Shown here: positions 8,059-17,534 of the stretch, one piece after another
Numbering within the stretch: the first letter of the stretch is position 1
How the letters are laid out: each line of letters starts with the position of its first letter
DNA from: Paraburkholderia fungorum
GTDB lineage: Bacteria > Pseudomonadota > Gammaproteobacteria > Burkholderiales > Burkholderiaceae
Reading direction: 5' to 3'
Assembly: GCF_902833645.1 (NCBI RefSeq)
Contig: NZ_CADFGE010000003.1
Span: forward strand, 310,001 to 374,000
DNA: 64,000 nt
The notes under the pieces: model-generated
The model's database searches: none
Told to the model about the DNA's origin: nothing
The model's input: only the letters and a program-made list of their open reading frames with translations
Made by a program: the position numbers and the translations under genes

Positions 8059-8907
8059 TCAGTACGGCTTGTCACCGATAATTCCGGCGCGCTCCATCTT
8101 GCGGTGGCACGGCGGGTAGTCCATCACTGCATAGTGCTGCGTGCTGCGGTTGTCCCAGATCGCGATGCTGTTGGGTTTCCAGCGCCAGCGGACCTGGTAC
8201 TCGGGGATATAGGCCTGGCTGACGAGATAACGCAGCAGGTCACTCGCGCCCGGATTGGCGTCCTGCCCGAAGCGCACACGCCCCGGCGTGTGGTAGTTGG
8301 TGAAATGGGTGGTAAAGGCGTTCACGAACAACACACGCTCATCGGTCTCCGGGTGCGTGCGCACAACCGGATGTTCCGCGTCAGGAAATTGCGTCTTGAG
8401 CGCCAGACGTTTTTCGATCGGCATTGCAGCCCCGAAGCTCGCCTCGATGCTATGGCGAGCACGCAGGTCCGCGATCTGCAGCTTGACGTGGTCGGGCAGG
8501 TTCTCGTAGGCGAGGACCATGTTTGCCCACATCGTGTCGCCGCCGACGGGCGGGCACGCCACACAGCGCAGGACAGCGCCGAACTGCGGCGCCTCGCGCC
8601 AGGTGGCATCCGAGTGCCACGCGTTTTCATACCGGTCGTTGGGCTGATCCGGGTTCTTGTAGATGCGCACGAGGCCAGGATATTCCGGGTCGCTGCCGGC
8701 AACGGGATGGTCCTCCAGTTCGCCAAAACGGCGCGCGAACGCAACATGCTCGGCGCGCGAGATGTTCTGATCGCGCAGAAACAACACCCGGTGTTTGAGC
8801 AGCGCCGCGCGGATTTCTGCAAACAGGCCGTCGTCGTCGATGGCATCGGCAAGATTCACGCCGACCAGTTCGGCACCGATGGCGCACGTCAATTGTTCGA
8901 CTCGCAT
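8059..8907 (-). CDS. TauD/TfdA-family Fe(II)/2-oxoglutarate dioxygenase
   Basis: A 282-residue protein with the TauD fold. The iron ligands appear as WHSDATW (His-x-Asp) and the distal His in NRSTQHYAVMDY, with the 2-oxoglutarate-binding Arg in the following RKMERAGIIGD. TauD, TfdA and relatives hydroxylate a carbon next to a sulfonate, ether, sulfate or quaternary ammonium so that the group leaves as an aldehyde or alcohol. That chemistry could open the unknown substrate of this operon. The start is fixed by GAGGAGA 5 bases before the ATG. The gene lies 10 bases after the quinone reductase stop. Confidence 0.93.
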   Translation of the reverse strand: MRVEQLTCAIGAELVGVNLADAIDDDGLFAEIRAALLKHRVLFLRDQNISRAEHVAFARRFGELEDHPVAGSDPEYPGLVRIYKNPDQPNDRYENAWHSDATWREAPQFGAVLRCVACPPVGGDTMWANMVLAYENLPDHVKLQIADLRARHSIEASFGAAMPIEKRLALKTQFPDAEHPVVRTHPETDERVLFVNAFTTHFTNYHTPGRVRFGQDANPGASDLLRYLVSQAYIPEYQVRWRWKPNSIAIWDNRSTQHYAVMDYPPCHRKMERAGIIGDKPY

Positions 8908-8917
8908 GCTGTTCTCC

Positions 8918-9898
8918 TCAGATGACGAAGACGGACGAGCCGGTCGTCTTGCGCGATTCAAGGTCGCGGTGGGCCTGCGCCGCGTCCTCCAGCGCGTAAC
9001 GCTGATTGAGTTCGATCTTGATGCGGCCCGCGGCGACATGTCCGAAGAGTTCGCCGGCGAGTGCGTCCTTCTCGGCGGGGTCCGCGATATAGTCCGCCAG
9101 CGCGGGGCGCGTCAGGTAGAGCGAGCCCTTCATTGCCAGAATCTGTGGATTGAACGGCGGGATCGGCCCGGAGGCTGTGCCGACGCAGACCATCAGGCCA
9201 CGGCGCCGGAGCGAATCGAGCGATGACTCGAAAGTATCCTTGCCGACACTGTCGAACACGACGTCCACGCCGACGCCGTTGGTCAGTTCGCGCACGCGCT
9301 TCGCAACATCCTCCCGGCTGTAGTAGACGATGTGGTCGCAGCCATGCGCACGAGCCACCTCGCCCTTGGCCTCGTTCGAAACCGTGCCGATCACGTTGAG
9401 GCCCAGCAGCTTCGCCCATTGCGACACAATCAGGCCGACACCGCCGGCGGCCGCATGCAGCAGGATGGTGTCGCCCGCCTTGAAATCATGAATGCGGCGC
9501 ATCAGGTATGACGAGGTCAGGCCTCGCATCGTCATACCGGCAGCGGTTTCGCAGGAGATCGCAGCCGGCAGCTTGATGAGCGGCGCCGCCGGGACCAGGC
9601 GTTCCGTGCTGTAGGCACCGAGTGTGTTGAGAAAGCCGGTATAGGTCACGCGGTCGCCAACCGCGACGTTGGTCACCTCGGAGCCGATTGCCTCGACCAC
9701 GCCTGCAGCCTCGACACCCATGCCTGCGGGCAGCGGCACGGGGTACAGGCCGGTGCGGAAGTAGGTGTCGGCGAAATTCAGGCCCACTGCCTCGTGGCGC
9801 AAGCGAACCTGTCCAGGACCGGGATTGCCCACTTCAACGTTTTCATAGCGCAATACTTCGGGTCCGCCGGTTTCATGGAAACGCACTGCTTTTGCCAT
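8918..9898 (-). CDS. NADPH:quinone oxidoreductase (Qor-type, zinc-free MDR)
   Basis: A 326-residue medium-chain dehydrogenase/reductase. It shows GVEAAGVVEAIG, the nucleotide-binding stretch HAAAGGVGLIVSQWAKLLG and the GCDHIVYY and GVGVDVVFDSVG blocks typical of Qor/zeta-crystallin. No catalytic or structural zinc cysteines are present. It reduces quinones or enones with NADPH. In the operon it could reduce an unsaturated intermediate, but this is inference from context. Clear ribosome-binding site AGGAGA before the ATG. Confidence 0.93.
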   Translation of the reverse strand: MAKAVRFHETGGPEVLRYENVEVGNPGPGQVRLRHEAVGLNFADTYFRTGLYPVPLPAGMGVEAAGVVEAIGSEVTNVAVGDRVTYTGFLNTLGAYSTERLVPAAPLIKLPAAISCETAAGMTMRGLTSSYLMRRIHDFKAGDTILLHAAAGGVGLIVSQWAKLLGLNVIGTVSNEAKGEVARAHGCDHIVYYSREDVAKRVRELTNGVGVDVVFDSVGKDTFESSLDSLRRRGLMVCVGTASGPIPPFNPQILAMKGSLYLTRPALADYIADPAEKDALAGELFGHVAAGRIKIELNQRYALEDAAQAHRDLESRKTTGSSVFVI

Positions 9899-10011
9899 AT
9901 CGATTCTCCTATCCTTTACTTGAACTGCGAATTTATTTGGCGCGTGACGGACCTGCCTGTCCTGCTCTCAGGCGCACTTGTCAGGTCCAGACCTCGCGGG
10001 TGACGGTCGGG

Positions 10012-11331
10012 TCAGCAGCCGGCCTGTTCACGCAGGGCACTCACGCGATCGAGGTCGACGCCGTAATTCCGCTTGCCGATGAAGAAGGCGGCCGCTGCGA
10101 CGAGCGGTGCGAACGGCACGAATTGCAGCGCGCCGAGCAGCCCGACCCGGTCAGCGACGATACCCGTCAGGATGGCAGCGGGGGCCAGCCCCAGCAGGTT
10201 GTTCGCGAGCGTCAGGGTGGCAAATGCCGACGCATGGATCGACGGCGGGGTGAGGTTCGCCACCATTGCACCCGAGGGGCCGGTCGCGCCCGCGCTGAAG
10301 AACATGCCGGCGCCAATCACGACGAGCTGTGCCGGACCCGCCGGCATCCGGAAACCGATCGTGAGCAGCACGAAACAGATCAGACAGAAGGCGATGGCCG
10401 TGCTCCACTTCCTTTCCCGTCCATGCTTGCTGAGCCGGTCGGTCAGAATCCCGCACACCACCATGCCGAAAGCGGTTGCCAGTACGAACATTGCCGCACT
10501 CATGGCGGCCTTGCCGGTGGACATGCCGTAGTAGCGATTCAGGAAGCTGGGCATCCACGCCCATACGGCTGCCGGGACCAGCAGATGGATGCCGCTGCCA
10601 ACGTAGGCGCATACGACCGACTTCGTCGAAAAGAGTCCTTTCATCAGCGCGCGCAAGCTCATGCATACACCGTGGCCCTGCGCTTGCCGGCTCACACTGG
10701 CAGGCTGCAGCAGCGCCAGCCGTTTTTCGGTGACGGCAAACCGGTAGAGAACCAGCAGCACGATCCCCAGGGCCGCCATTGCGCCGAACGCCGCGCGCCA
10801 GCCCAGGTGAGCGGCGACTGCACCGCCTAGCGCCATACCCAGCACTGAACCAAACGCCCCGCCAGCCATGAACGCTGCCGTGAGCGTGGAGCGCAGCCGC
10901 GCCGGAAAGATACTGAGGACGACGGCGATGCCGACGCTGCCATAGGCGGCCTCACCGATACCGACGAAGGCGCGCGCGAGCAGCATCTCGCCATAGTTCG
11001 TCGCGAGCGCGCAGCCGAGCGTCGCGAGACTCCACATCGCCGCCATCAGGACGATGCTCTTCACGCGGCCCCAGCGGTCGGCAAGCACCGACAGCGGAAA
11101 GGTGAGCACGCCGACCATCAATGCGACCACACTGCTCAGCGAACCGAGCCGGGTGTCGGAAAGGTTCCATGTGGCCTTGAGCATCGGAAACACCGCATTC
11201 AACACCTGCCGCGACATGTAGTCAGAAAGCAGCAAGCCGACCGTCAGCGCAAATACCACCCACGCATACGCGCGCACGTCTTTTTGCGTCGTCGAAACAT
11301 CGGCCGTCGTCGGCTCGGCATGCGTGAACAT
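10012..11331 (-). CDS. MFS transporter, probable uptake of the operon substrate
   Basis: A 439-residue membrane protein with about 12 hydrophobic segments. The MFS loop 2-3 motif is visible as DRWGRVKSI, and its degenerate second copy as GILTDRLSKHGRERKW. The TM1 region reads VVFALTVGLLLSDYMSRQVLNAVFPML, resembling the anion:cation symporter and metabolite:proton symporter groups that import organic acids. The ATG is preceded by AAGGAGA. It sits between the beta-keto-acid cleavage enzyme and the quinone reductase, so it most likely imports their substrate. Confidence 0.9.
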   Translation of the reverse strand: MFTHAEPTTADVSTTQKDVRAYAWVVFALTVGLLLSDYMSRQVLNAVFPMLKATWNLSDTRLGSLSSVVALMVGVLTFPLSVLADRWGRVKSIVLMAAMWSLATLGCALATNYGEMLLARAFVGIGEAAYGSVGIAVVLSIFPARLRSTLTAAFMAGGAFGSVLGMALGGAVAAHLGWRAAFGAMAALGIVLLVLYRFAVTEKRLALLQPASVSRQAQGHGVCMSLRALMKGLFSTKSVVCAYVGSGIHLLVPAAVWAWMPSFLNRYYGMSTGKAAMSAAMFVLATAFGMVVCGILTDRLSKHGRERKWSTAIAFCLICFVLLTIGFRMPAGPAQLVVIGAGMFFSAGATGPSGAMVANLTPPSIHASAFATLTLANNLLGLAPAAILTGIVADRVGLLGALQFVPFAPLVAAAAFFIGKRNYGVDLDRVSALREQAGC

Positions 11332-11484
11332 GAGTCGTCTCCTTCGTGTCCAGCTCGTTGGCGACCGCCTTTGACCAGTTGGGCAAAGGCGGCCTTTATG
11401 GATACCGTGCAACCCTCCCCGGCATACCGGGGAGCCCTACCTTGAAACTCGACATCCGCAAAGCGTCAGCGGCATTCCAACCGC

Positions 11485-12540
11485 TCACGCCGCGCGCAGC
11501 GGCAGATTCTTCACGCCAACCTTGCGATTCGGCGCCATGCCGTTGGCCGCGAGCGTCTCGTCGACCGTTTCGTACTGCACGCCGATGCGGTAGATGTCGC
11601 GCGCCTCCTTGCCGGACGCAATCTCGCGGCCCAGTTCGCGCGCCACGCGCACGCACTGCTCGATCTGCTGCACCGAAGTCATCCGGTTGCCGTGCTGGTC
11701 GATGATCGTGTCTTCGATGCCGCAGCGAGGATGCAGGCCCATGGACAACGCCATCATGTTGAACGGCAATACGTTCTTGAGCAACGACTCGGCCGTGAGC
11801 GTACAGCCGTCCGGCGCGCGGTGCACGAAGTTGAAAAAGTTGAACGGGTTCGGGCCGTCGAAGCCCCCGCCGATCCCGATCCACGTCAGATTGAGCGGCC
11901 CCTTGTAGGCGCCTTTGCGCACCAGACGATCGAGTGTCTCGAGCGCATGGATGCCCGTGAGCTGGAAGTGCGGCTGGATGCCCGAGGCCTGCAGGCGGCG
12001 CAGGTGCTCCTCGACCCATGCCGGACCGGCCGGAACCGTCATTTCGCTATAAGCGGCCATGAGCGCGGGATTGGACAAGGAGGTGCCTTCCAGGTACGCC
12101 GGATAGAGCAATTCCATGATGTTCATCTGCGTGGTGTTGATCGCCACCGTCACCTGATCCGGCCTCGGATCGAGATCGGCCAGCATGTGACGCGTATCGT
12201 CGGACAGCCACTTCGCGGCCTGGCCGTCGTCTTCCGGCGCGAACGAGATCGAACCGCCCACCTGGATGATCATGTCCGGCACGGCCGCGCGCACGCCCGC
12301 GATGAGTTCGTTGAATTTCGACAGGCGCTTGGAGCCCTTGCCATCCAGTTCACGCACGTGCAGGTGCAGGACGGTCGCGCCGGCGTTGTAGCAATCGACG
12401 GCCTTCTGGATCTGCTCCTCCATCGTCACCGGAATGTCTTCCGGAAAGTCTTCGGGCATCCATTCCGGGCCGTAGGGAGCAGTCGTGATGACAACCTTGT
12501 CCTGGTTCTCGGGGTGCAGCGAATCGTCGAGGAATTGCAT
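11485..12540 (-). CDS. Beta-keto acid cleavage enzyme (BKACE, DUF849 family)
   Basis: A 351-residue TIM-barrel protein. The zinc-binding motif ATVLHLHVR and the second metal histidine in MGLHPRCGIEDT, with IIQVGGSI and GIGGGFDGP along the barrel, identify the BKACE family. These enzymes condense a beta-keto acid with acetyl-CoA to give acetoacetate and a new acyl-CoA; the founder acts on 3-keto-5-aminohexanoate. The substrate differs widely among members and cannot be called here. GGAG stands before the ATG; a TTG 12 bases upstream is a less likely start. It is the first gene of the minus-strand operon and lies opposite a divergent AraC regulator 246 bases away. Confidence 0.93.
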   Translation of the reverse strand: MQFLDDSLHPENQDKVVITTAPYGPEWMPEDFPEDIPVTMEEQIQKAVDCYNAGATVLHLHVRELDGKGSKRLSKFNELIAGVRAAVPDMIIQVGGSISFAPEDDGQAAKWLSDDTRHMLADLDPRPDQVTVAINTTQMNIMELLYPAYLEGTSLSNPALMAAYSEMTVPAGPAWVEEHLRRLQASGIQPHFQLTGIHALETLDRLVRKGAYKGPLNLTWIGIGGGFDGPNPFNFFNFVHRAPDGCTLTAESLLKNVLPFNMMALSMGLHPRCGIEDTIIDQHGNRMTSVQQIEQCVRVARELGREIASGKEARDIYRIGVQYETVDETLAANGMAPNRKVGVKNLPLRAA

Positions 12541-12786
12541 CGTGTTCTCCAATTAGGGGACGGTGTTCCGACGCTCGCGGCACGGCTCGCCGCATCAAAA
12601 CTGGTCGGAACATGATGAACCGTTGAGATCGCACGATACGGCAATCCTGCGTTACACTTTTGTGATTGGGCGCCATCCTTTTAGGATTTCATGCCACTGC
12701 GTGTTAACACCAGTATGGGCGCGCAGCAGGCATTTCATGACCGGACACAGCGGCGCAGCCTGCGAGACGGGCGCGGAGACACAGCA

Positions 12787-13788
12787 ATGGAAACGATGTT
12801 GCGCTCGGTGGCCATGAGCGGCTATTTCGATGTGACGCGGCGGGCCGGACTGAACCCGGTCGAGCTTGCACAGCAGGTCGGAATCGATACCGCAGCGCTT
12901 GCGAATCCGGACGATCGCATTCCGGCAGCCGCTGCGTGCCGACTGCTGGAACTGACGGCCGAAAAGGCGTCATGCCCGACTTTCGCACTGCAGATGGCCG
13001 AGACCCGGCAGAAGTTCGGTACCGGGGTGGTCAATGTCCTGCTCGCGCACAAGCGCACACTGCGCGAGGTATTGCTGGCCACGGCAGAGTACCGGCATCT
13101 GTTGAACGAAGCGCTTGCTGTGTACGTCGAGGACGTGGGCGAAACGGTTACCATCCGCGAAGAACTGGTCGTCGAGCCGGGCATCCCAACGAATCAGGCG
13201 ATCGAACTCGCGGTCGGTGTTCTCTGGCGCCACTCGAGCGCCCTGCTTGGCGATCACTGGAAACCGCGCGCAGTCCATTTTGTTCATCAGGGACCGAAGG
13301 ACCTGACGTTTCATCGCCGGTTCTTCGGCTGTCCGTTGGAGTTCGGTAGCGATTTCAATGGCTTCGTGTGTGCGGCCGCCGATCTCGACTACCCGAATCC
13401 CGCCGCTGACCCGGAGCTGGTGCGATATGCCGAGAGCCTCGCGGATTCACTCAACGTGACGGGTGTCGATTCGACCGCGCTGGAAGTACGCAAGGCGATC
13501 TACTTGTTGCTGCCCATCGAGCAGGCCACCGTCGAACGGGTTGCCCGCCATCTACGTCTAAGCGTTCGCACCATGCAACGCCAACTTGAACTGGCGCAGA
13601 CCAGCTTCTCGCGTCTGGTCGAGGAAGTCAGAGGCGAACTTGCCGTGCGCTACATGAGCAATCCACGCTATCCCATCGGAAGGGTTGCCGCACTGCTAGG
13701 CTATTCGCAGCAGGGTTCCTTCACGAACTGGTTTAATTCACGCTTTGGCGTGACGCCGCGTGACTGGCGCAACAGTCATCTGAAATGA
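12787..13788 (+). CDS. AraC-family regulator with arabinose-binding-like N-domain (OruR/ArgR type)
   Basis: A 333-residue regulator. The N-terminal two-thirds matches the AraC_binding_2/Arabinose_bd type seen in OruR-like regulators (DRIPAAAACRLLELTAEKA, FVHQGPKDLTFHRRFFGCPLEFGSDFNG). The C-terminus has two helix-turn-helix motifs: VERVARHLRLSVRTMQRQL and IGRVAALLGYSQQGSFTNWF, followed by FGVTPRDWR. The start chosen has GGAG 8 bases upstream; an in-frame ATG at 12691 would add 32 residues. It is divergent from the BKACE operon and very likely its activator, responding to substrate or an intermediate. Confidence 0.9.
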   Translation: METMLRSVAMSGYFDVTRRAGLNPVELAQQVGIDTAALANPDDRIPAAAACRLLELTAEKASCPTFALQMAETRQKFGTGVVNVLLAHKRTLREVLLATAEYRHLLNEALAVYVEDVGETVTIREELVVEPGIPTNQAIELAVGVLWRHSSALLGDHWKPRAVHFVHQGPKDLTFHRRFFGCPLEFGSDFNGFVCAAADLDYPNPAADPELVRYAESLADSLNVTGVDSTALEVRKAIYLLLPIEQATVERVARHLRLSVRTMQRQLELAQTSFSRLVEEVRGELAVRYMSNPRYPIGRVAALLGYSQQGSFTNWFNSRFGVTPRDWRNSHLK

Positions 13789-13790
13789 TC

Positions 13791-13816
13791 GCGTTGCGCG
13801 AAACACCTCGCAATGC
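13791..13816. terminator. Possible hairpin terminator between convergent genes
   Basis: GCGTTGCG and CGCAATGC can pair, with one G-U pair, around a 10-base loop directly after the AraC stop codon and before the convergent FkbM gene. There is no T tract, so this is only a weak candidate. Confidence 0.3.
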
Positions 13817-13828
13817 GCATGCGCCCTT

Positions 13829-14668
13829 TCAGGACGTCCACCATACCTGGTTCGGATCGAACACCGGGAAGGCCGAACTTTCGGGCGCGTTACCGAGAGC
13901 GAGCCAACTTGGCGCGAGATCGGAGCGAATCATCACGCAATCGATCTCCAGAAGACAGGGGAAATGTCCCGAATTGTTTGGAACGAAAGCACTGAGCGAA
14001 AATCCGCAACGTTCGTACTCCGTGATGGCCTCGCGAAAGTCGACCGAGGTCTCGTAAAGCTTCGCGATCGCCAACTCGCTTTGCATCCCAACGAACTCTC
14101 GCATGATGCCCGCTGAGGCCTGCACGATCTTGACATCGAAACCTTGCGTGTCCATTTTCAGAAACGGGCGTTCGAATCCGTACTCGGCGCGCAAGCGCCG
14201 TAGCGTGGTTTCAAGGCGCTCTGTCTTTACCGTAATGGTCTCCGCGACCGAATTCACATGGCGGAACAGCTCGACATCGTCATTCTTCGGCGCGCTCAGT
14301 GAGCTGAACTGACTTGCACGCATCACATTGAACTGTGCGTCGCCGTCCGACTCCGAAATGGCTAGCTCAATTACGGTCCACTTGTCATCGCCCTCGGCGC
14401 GTTCCCGAGCGATACGGGCATCGTGCGGATTGGGTTCGAACGAAAAAATGTAGCCTTTATAAGCCGCTTTCTTTCTCAGCATCTCGGCGTATTCGCCCTG
14501 GCTGGCCCCGATATCGAAAACGCAATCGACATCGAGGTACGCCAGTAGTTTTGTCAGTTGAATATGTTCCCATGTCGCATAGAGCTTTCGCTTGTCAATC
14601 ACGGTGGCGTTTTTGACCATATCGAAGGACTTCTTTGGCAATCGGGCAACTCGTTGAAGCATGGACAT
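13829..14668 (-). CDS. FkbM-family methyltransferase
   Basis: A 279-residue SAM-dependent methyltransferase. Motif I is DVDCVFDIGASQGEYAEML, followed by FSFEPNPHDA (the acidic residue that binds SAM ribose) and FLKMDTQGFDVKIVQ, the D-x-Q/E-G-x-(D/E) block that defines the FkbM group. These enzymes O-methylate sugars or polyketides. It has a perfect AGGAGG 7 bases before the ATG. No glycosyltransferase lies next to it, so its acceptor is not indicated by context. Confidence 0.92.
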   Translation of the reverse strand: MSMLQRVARLPKKSFDMVKNATVIDKRKLYATWEHIQLTKLLAYLDVDCVFDIGASQGEYAEMLRKKAAYKGYIFSFEPNPHDARIARERAEGDDKWTVIELAISESDGDAQFNVMRASQFSSLSAPKNDDVELFRHVNSVAETITVKTERLETTLRRLRAEYGFERPFLKMDTQGFDVKIVQASAGIMREFVGMQSELAIAKLYETSVDFREAITEYERCGFSLSAFVPNNSGHFPCLLEIDCVMIRSDLAPSWLALGNAPESSAFPVFDPNQVWWTS

Positions 14669-14906
14669 GACAAAGCCTCCTGTTCGCGCGTTGAGTGCGG
14701 TCGGAATCCTGCTGCATCTGCGGCCACGTGTAGCGAGACTTGGGGAAATACGATTGCTGCCGGTCCATATACGGCCTGCAAGGATCGAGGCGATCCGGGT
14801 TCTTCAATGGAGAATAAGGCGGTTCGTGGCATGGGTTCCGACGATGATGCTCAACAGAATAGCAGCCAGAAAGCGTGACAGCGAGTAGTCCGCAAAAAGC
14901 GTACAT
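14595..14906 (-). CDS. Candidate small lipoprotein
   Basis: From the ATG at 14906 the frame begins MYAFCGLLAVTLSGCYSVEH, a short lipoprotein signal with the lipobox TLSGC. A Pro/Tyr/Arg-rich tail follows (NPCHEPPYSPLKNPDRLDPC). The frame runs 74 bases into the FkbM gene on the same strand, so its last 25 or so residues may not be natural and the gene could be frameshifted. GAGG touches the start codon, which is too close for a normal ribosome-binding site. The lipobox and the repeated Pro/Cys pattern suggest a real gene, but the end is uncertain. Confidence 0.35.
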   Translation of the reverse strand: MYAFCGLLAVTLSGCYSVEHHRRNPCHEPPYSPLKNPDRLDPCRPYMDRQQSYFPKSRYTWPQMQQDSDRTQRANRRLCHVHASTSCPIAKEVLRYGQKRHRD

Positions 14907-15012
14907 CCTCGTAAATTGACGAGATTTCCTCTGAAGAATTAGACACTCGCAATCGACCATAACGAGCACGCATGCGTGCCCGTTTCGGCGCGAGTAAGGC
15001 GTCTTTTTCGAG

Positions 15013-16257
15013 CTACAGGTCAAACCCGAGTTGCGCGCTGCCAAGCGGTGTCAGATCGTCAACCGTCGCGCGTCCGGTGAAATCCACTTCGAAATGATCG
15101 GCCGGGAAATCAGGCGGGCTTTCACCTTTGAGAAAGCTCGGCAACTGACGCTTCAGATAAGCGTCGTTCTTGGCGCATGCGGGCGCCGAGGCGATGTACA
15201 TCACGTTGCTGTAACCCGCGCCCTTATGTTCGTCTTCGACCGCGTGGATCACGTCGCTGTGCCAGAACACCGTGTCGCCCGCTTCCATTTTGGGAATCGA
15301 CGACAGCGCCTCGAACAACGGCGCATGAAACTCCGGCTTGATGGACAGCGCCCGCCCAGGCATCGCACCGCATAGGTCGTCCTCGGCAACATCGTCCTGT
15401 AGCGCGCGCAGCAGGATGTACGCCATCGAGTTGGCAATCGGTACGAGTTGCAGCGTGCCGTCGCCCGGACCTTGCGGCGTCAGGGCGGTCCAGCCCTGGA
15501 ACGTGCGAAACATCGAACATACGGCGGGCGACGCGATCTCTTCCACGTCAGGTCGGAACGCCGCGTCGAACGGATCGTAGTCTCGCCAGTTCCCCGCGAA
15601 CACATGGCGATACACCTGGCGGAAATTGCTTTCGATCCAGCGCTCGACCGAGCCGCCATCGCAATGCGCCGACAAGCCGAGCGACGCGGAACCCGGTGGC
15701 CTGCGGCGCAATCGGTCGGCATAAGCCGGCACGCGCTCCGGATCGAAGTGCACGCGGCCCTCGCTCTCGTTGCGCCACAACCGGTTCAGGAATACACGTG
15801 CCTCGGTCAATGCAGCCGACTGACGGGCCAGCACTTGCGGCTTCGACCAGTACACGCCATAGATCTGCGGCTTGCTGGACGCCAGTTGTCCAAAGTACTT
15901 GTCTTCGGCGCGGTTTTCCAGGTGCTTGTCGAGGTTATTGCGATCGACATAGTGGGCAATATCCTCGTCCCAGCCCTGCACCAGCGCACGAGGGAATACC
16001 TTCCGGATCACGCATGCACCGCGTGCCTTGACGAGCGCAATCTGGTCCGCGGTGACGCGTTGTTCGGTGATGTCGGAAAACTGGATCTCGGGAATGACAT
16101 CCTCACCTCGATCGCGTTGCGCGGCGATTCGTTGCGCCTCGGCGCCGATCGATTCTTCGACTTCGGCGAAGACCTCCCGGTAGTTCGGCAACGCTGCGCG
16201 CAACGTTCTTTTCGCTTGCCGGATCGCGCTCGGCAGGTCCTCGATTTTCAACGCCAT
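15013..16257 (-). CDS. DUF1479 (YbiU-like) oxygenase-like protein
   Basis: A 414-residue protein matching the YbiU/DUF1479 family, which has a double-stranded beta-helix fold like Fe(II)/2-oxoglutarate oxygenases. The likely metal site is [14 protein letters not shown] (His-x-Asp) and a distal His in [15 protein letters not shown], followed by NVMYIASAP. The family's substrate has not been established as far as I know. GGGAGA precedes the ATG. It is divergent from an AraC regulator whose start is 93 bases away, a typical regulator/target pair. Confidence 0.88.
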   Translation of the reverse strand: MALKIEDLPSAIRQAKRTLRAALPNYREVFAEVEESIGAEAQRIAAQRDRGEDVIPEIQFSDITEQRVTADQIALVKARGACVIRKVFPRALVQGWDEDIAHYVDRNNLDKHLENRAEDKYFGQLASSKPQIYGVYWSKPQVLARQSAALTEARVFLNRLWRNESEGRVHFDPERVPAYADRLRRRPPGSASLGLSAHCDGGSVERWIESNFRQVYRHVFAGNWRDYDPFDAAFRPDVEEIASPAVCSMFRTFQGWTALTPQGPGDGTLQLVPIANSMAYILLRALQDDVAEDDLCGAMPGRALSIKPEFHAPLFEALSSIPKMEAGDTVFWHSDVIHAVEDEHKGAGYSNVMYIASAPACAKNDAYLKRQLPSFLKGESPPDFPADHFEVDFTGRATVDDLTPLGSAQLGFDL

Positions 16258-16350
16258 GACTGTCTCCCTATCGATTGGATATGGGCGAGGATATGATGTG
16301 AACGCACTCCATGGTGATACTATTCAGCCAATTAATTTGCGTTTCCGGCC

Positions 16351-17322
16351 ATGAAACCAGCCTATGAACACGTCGAGTTCGGCAAGGACTGTTCGCTCCG
16401 GGTTTACCATCGGCGGCTTCCGCGTATTCCGTTCGAGTGGCATCACCATCCCGAGTACGAGCTCACGCTGACAATGAACAGCCATGGCAAGCGCTACATC
16501 GGCGACTCGGTCAACGCATATGAAGCCGAGGATCTCGTCCTCGTGCCGCCGGATCTTCCCCACACCTGGGCATCGAATCGTTCGATCGACCCATCTGCGC
16601 CGCAGGTCGCCATCGTTATCTGGTTCGACGGCGATTGGGCGCGGCGTATGGCGGATTGCTGCCCCGAATACGAACCGCTGCGCAAGCTGTTACGCAGGGC
16701 CGCGTGTGGGTTGGCGTTCGAGCCGCCTGCTGGCGAATCGATGCGTGAGCGTCTGACGCAATTACTCTCGAACGAGGCACGCGAGCGCCTAAGCGCCGCC
16801 CTCGATATATTGTGCATGCTCGCCGACGCACCGGGCCAACCGCTCGCCTCGCCCAGTGCTTTCAATCATCCTGCCACGGGGCCGTCCGGCCACGAACCCG
16901 AACGGATCAACCGGGTTCTTTCGATGATTGATGCGCGCTTTGCCGAACCGCTGCGCATCTCGGAACTCTGCGCGGCTGCGAGCCTGTCGGAACGCACACT
17001 GACGCGTTACTTCGTTCAGCATATCGGTGAAAGCGTCGGCCGTTATATCGCCCGGGTTCGCATCGGGCACGCATGCCGGATGCTGTCTGATACCGCTCTG
17101 CCGGTCGCCGTCATCGCGACCCGTTCGGGCTTCGCGAACATCGCCAATTTCAATCGGCAGTTCAGGGCCGCCAAACAAACCACGCCGGCTGAATATCGAC
17201 GGCTGTTCACATCGGCGGGCGCGGCGGATCAGGAAGTAGATGCGCGCCTGAAAGAACGATCGCCATCGCTTCAAAGGCATCGGACATTGGCGGGTCAGCG
17301 AGACGACTCAGAGACTGGCTAA
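16351..17322 (+). CDS. AraC-family regulator with N-terminal cupin
   Basis: A 323-residue regulator. The N-terminal cupin includes FEWHHHPEYELTLTMNSHGKRYIGD and LVLVPPDLPHTWAS. The C-terminal HTH pair is RISELCAAASLSERTLTRYF and VAVIATRSGFANIANFNRQF, followed by TTPAEYRR. The cupin contains the histidines expected for a small-molecule or metal pocket. The divergent DUF1479 gene is the obvious target. The ribosome-binding site is weak (GG 7 bases before the ATG). Confidence 0.9.
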   Translation: MKPAYEHVEFGKDCSLRVYHRRLPRIPFEWHHHPEYELTLTMNSHGKRYIGDSVNAYEAEDLVLVPPDLPHTWASNRSIDPSAPQVAIVIWFDGDWARRMADCCPEYEPLRKLLRRAACGLAFEPPAGESMRERLTQLLSNEARERLSAALDILCMLADAPGQPLASPSAFNHPATGPSGHEPERINRVLSMIDARFAEPLRISELCAAASLSERTLTRYFVQHIGESVGRYIARVRIGHACRMLSDTALPVAVIATRSGFANIANFNRQFRAAKQTTPAEYRRLFTSAGAADQEVDARLKERSPSLQRHRTLAGQRDDSETG

Positions 17323-17534
17323 TCATGCCGCGCGCTTCAGGAATTTGCGGCGCTGGCGGACCGGCAGTGCGCCAGGACGAATTGCCCGGACGTACTCATG
17401 TTCGAGACTCGGGTTGTTCGCGAAGGCTGACGCGGTTCACTCTGACGCGAAGCAGATTCTGGAAGCGAAAGCGCGGCAACTGGTGGGCGGCTTACCAGTG
17501 CCTCAGGTTGCCGCCGCTCAGAATCTGCAAGCCG

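Noticed and set aside
17323..17534. A possible small gene after the second AraC regulator
   Set aside because: Short frames exist on both strands, but none has a ribosome-binding site, a recognisable motif or protein-like composition throughout.
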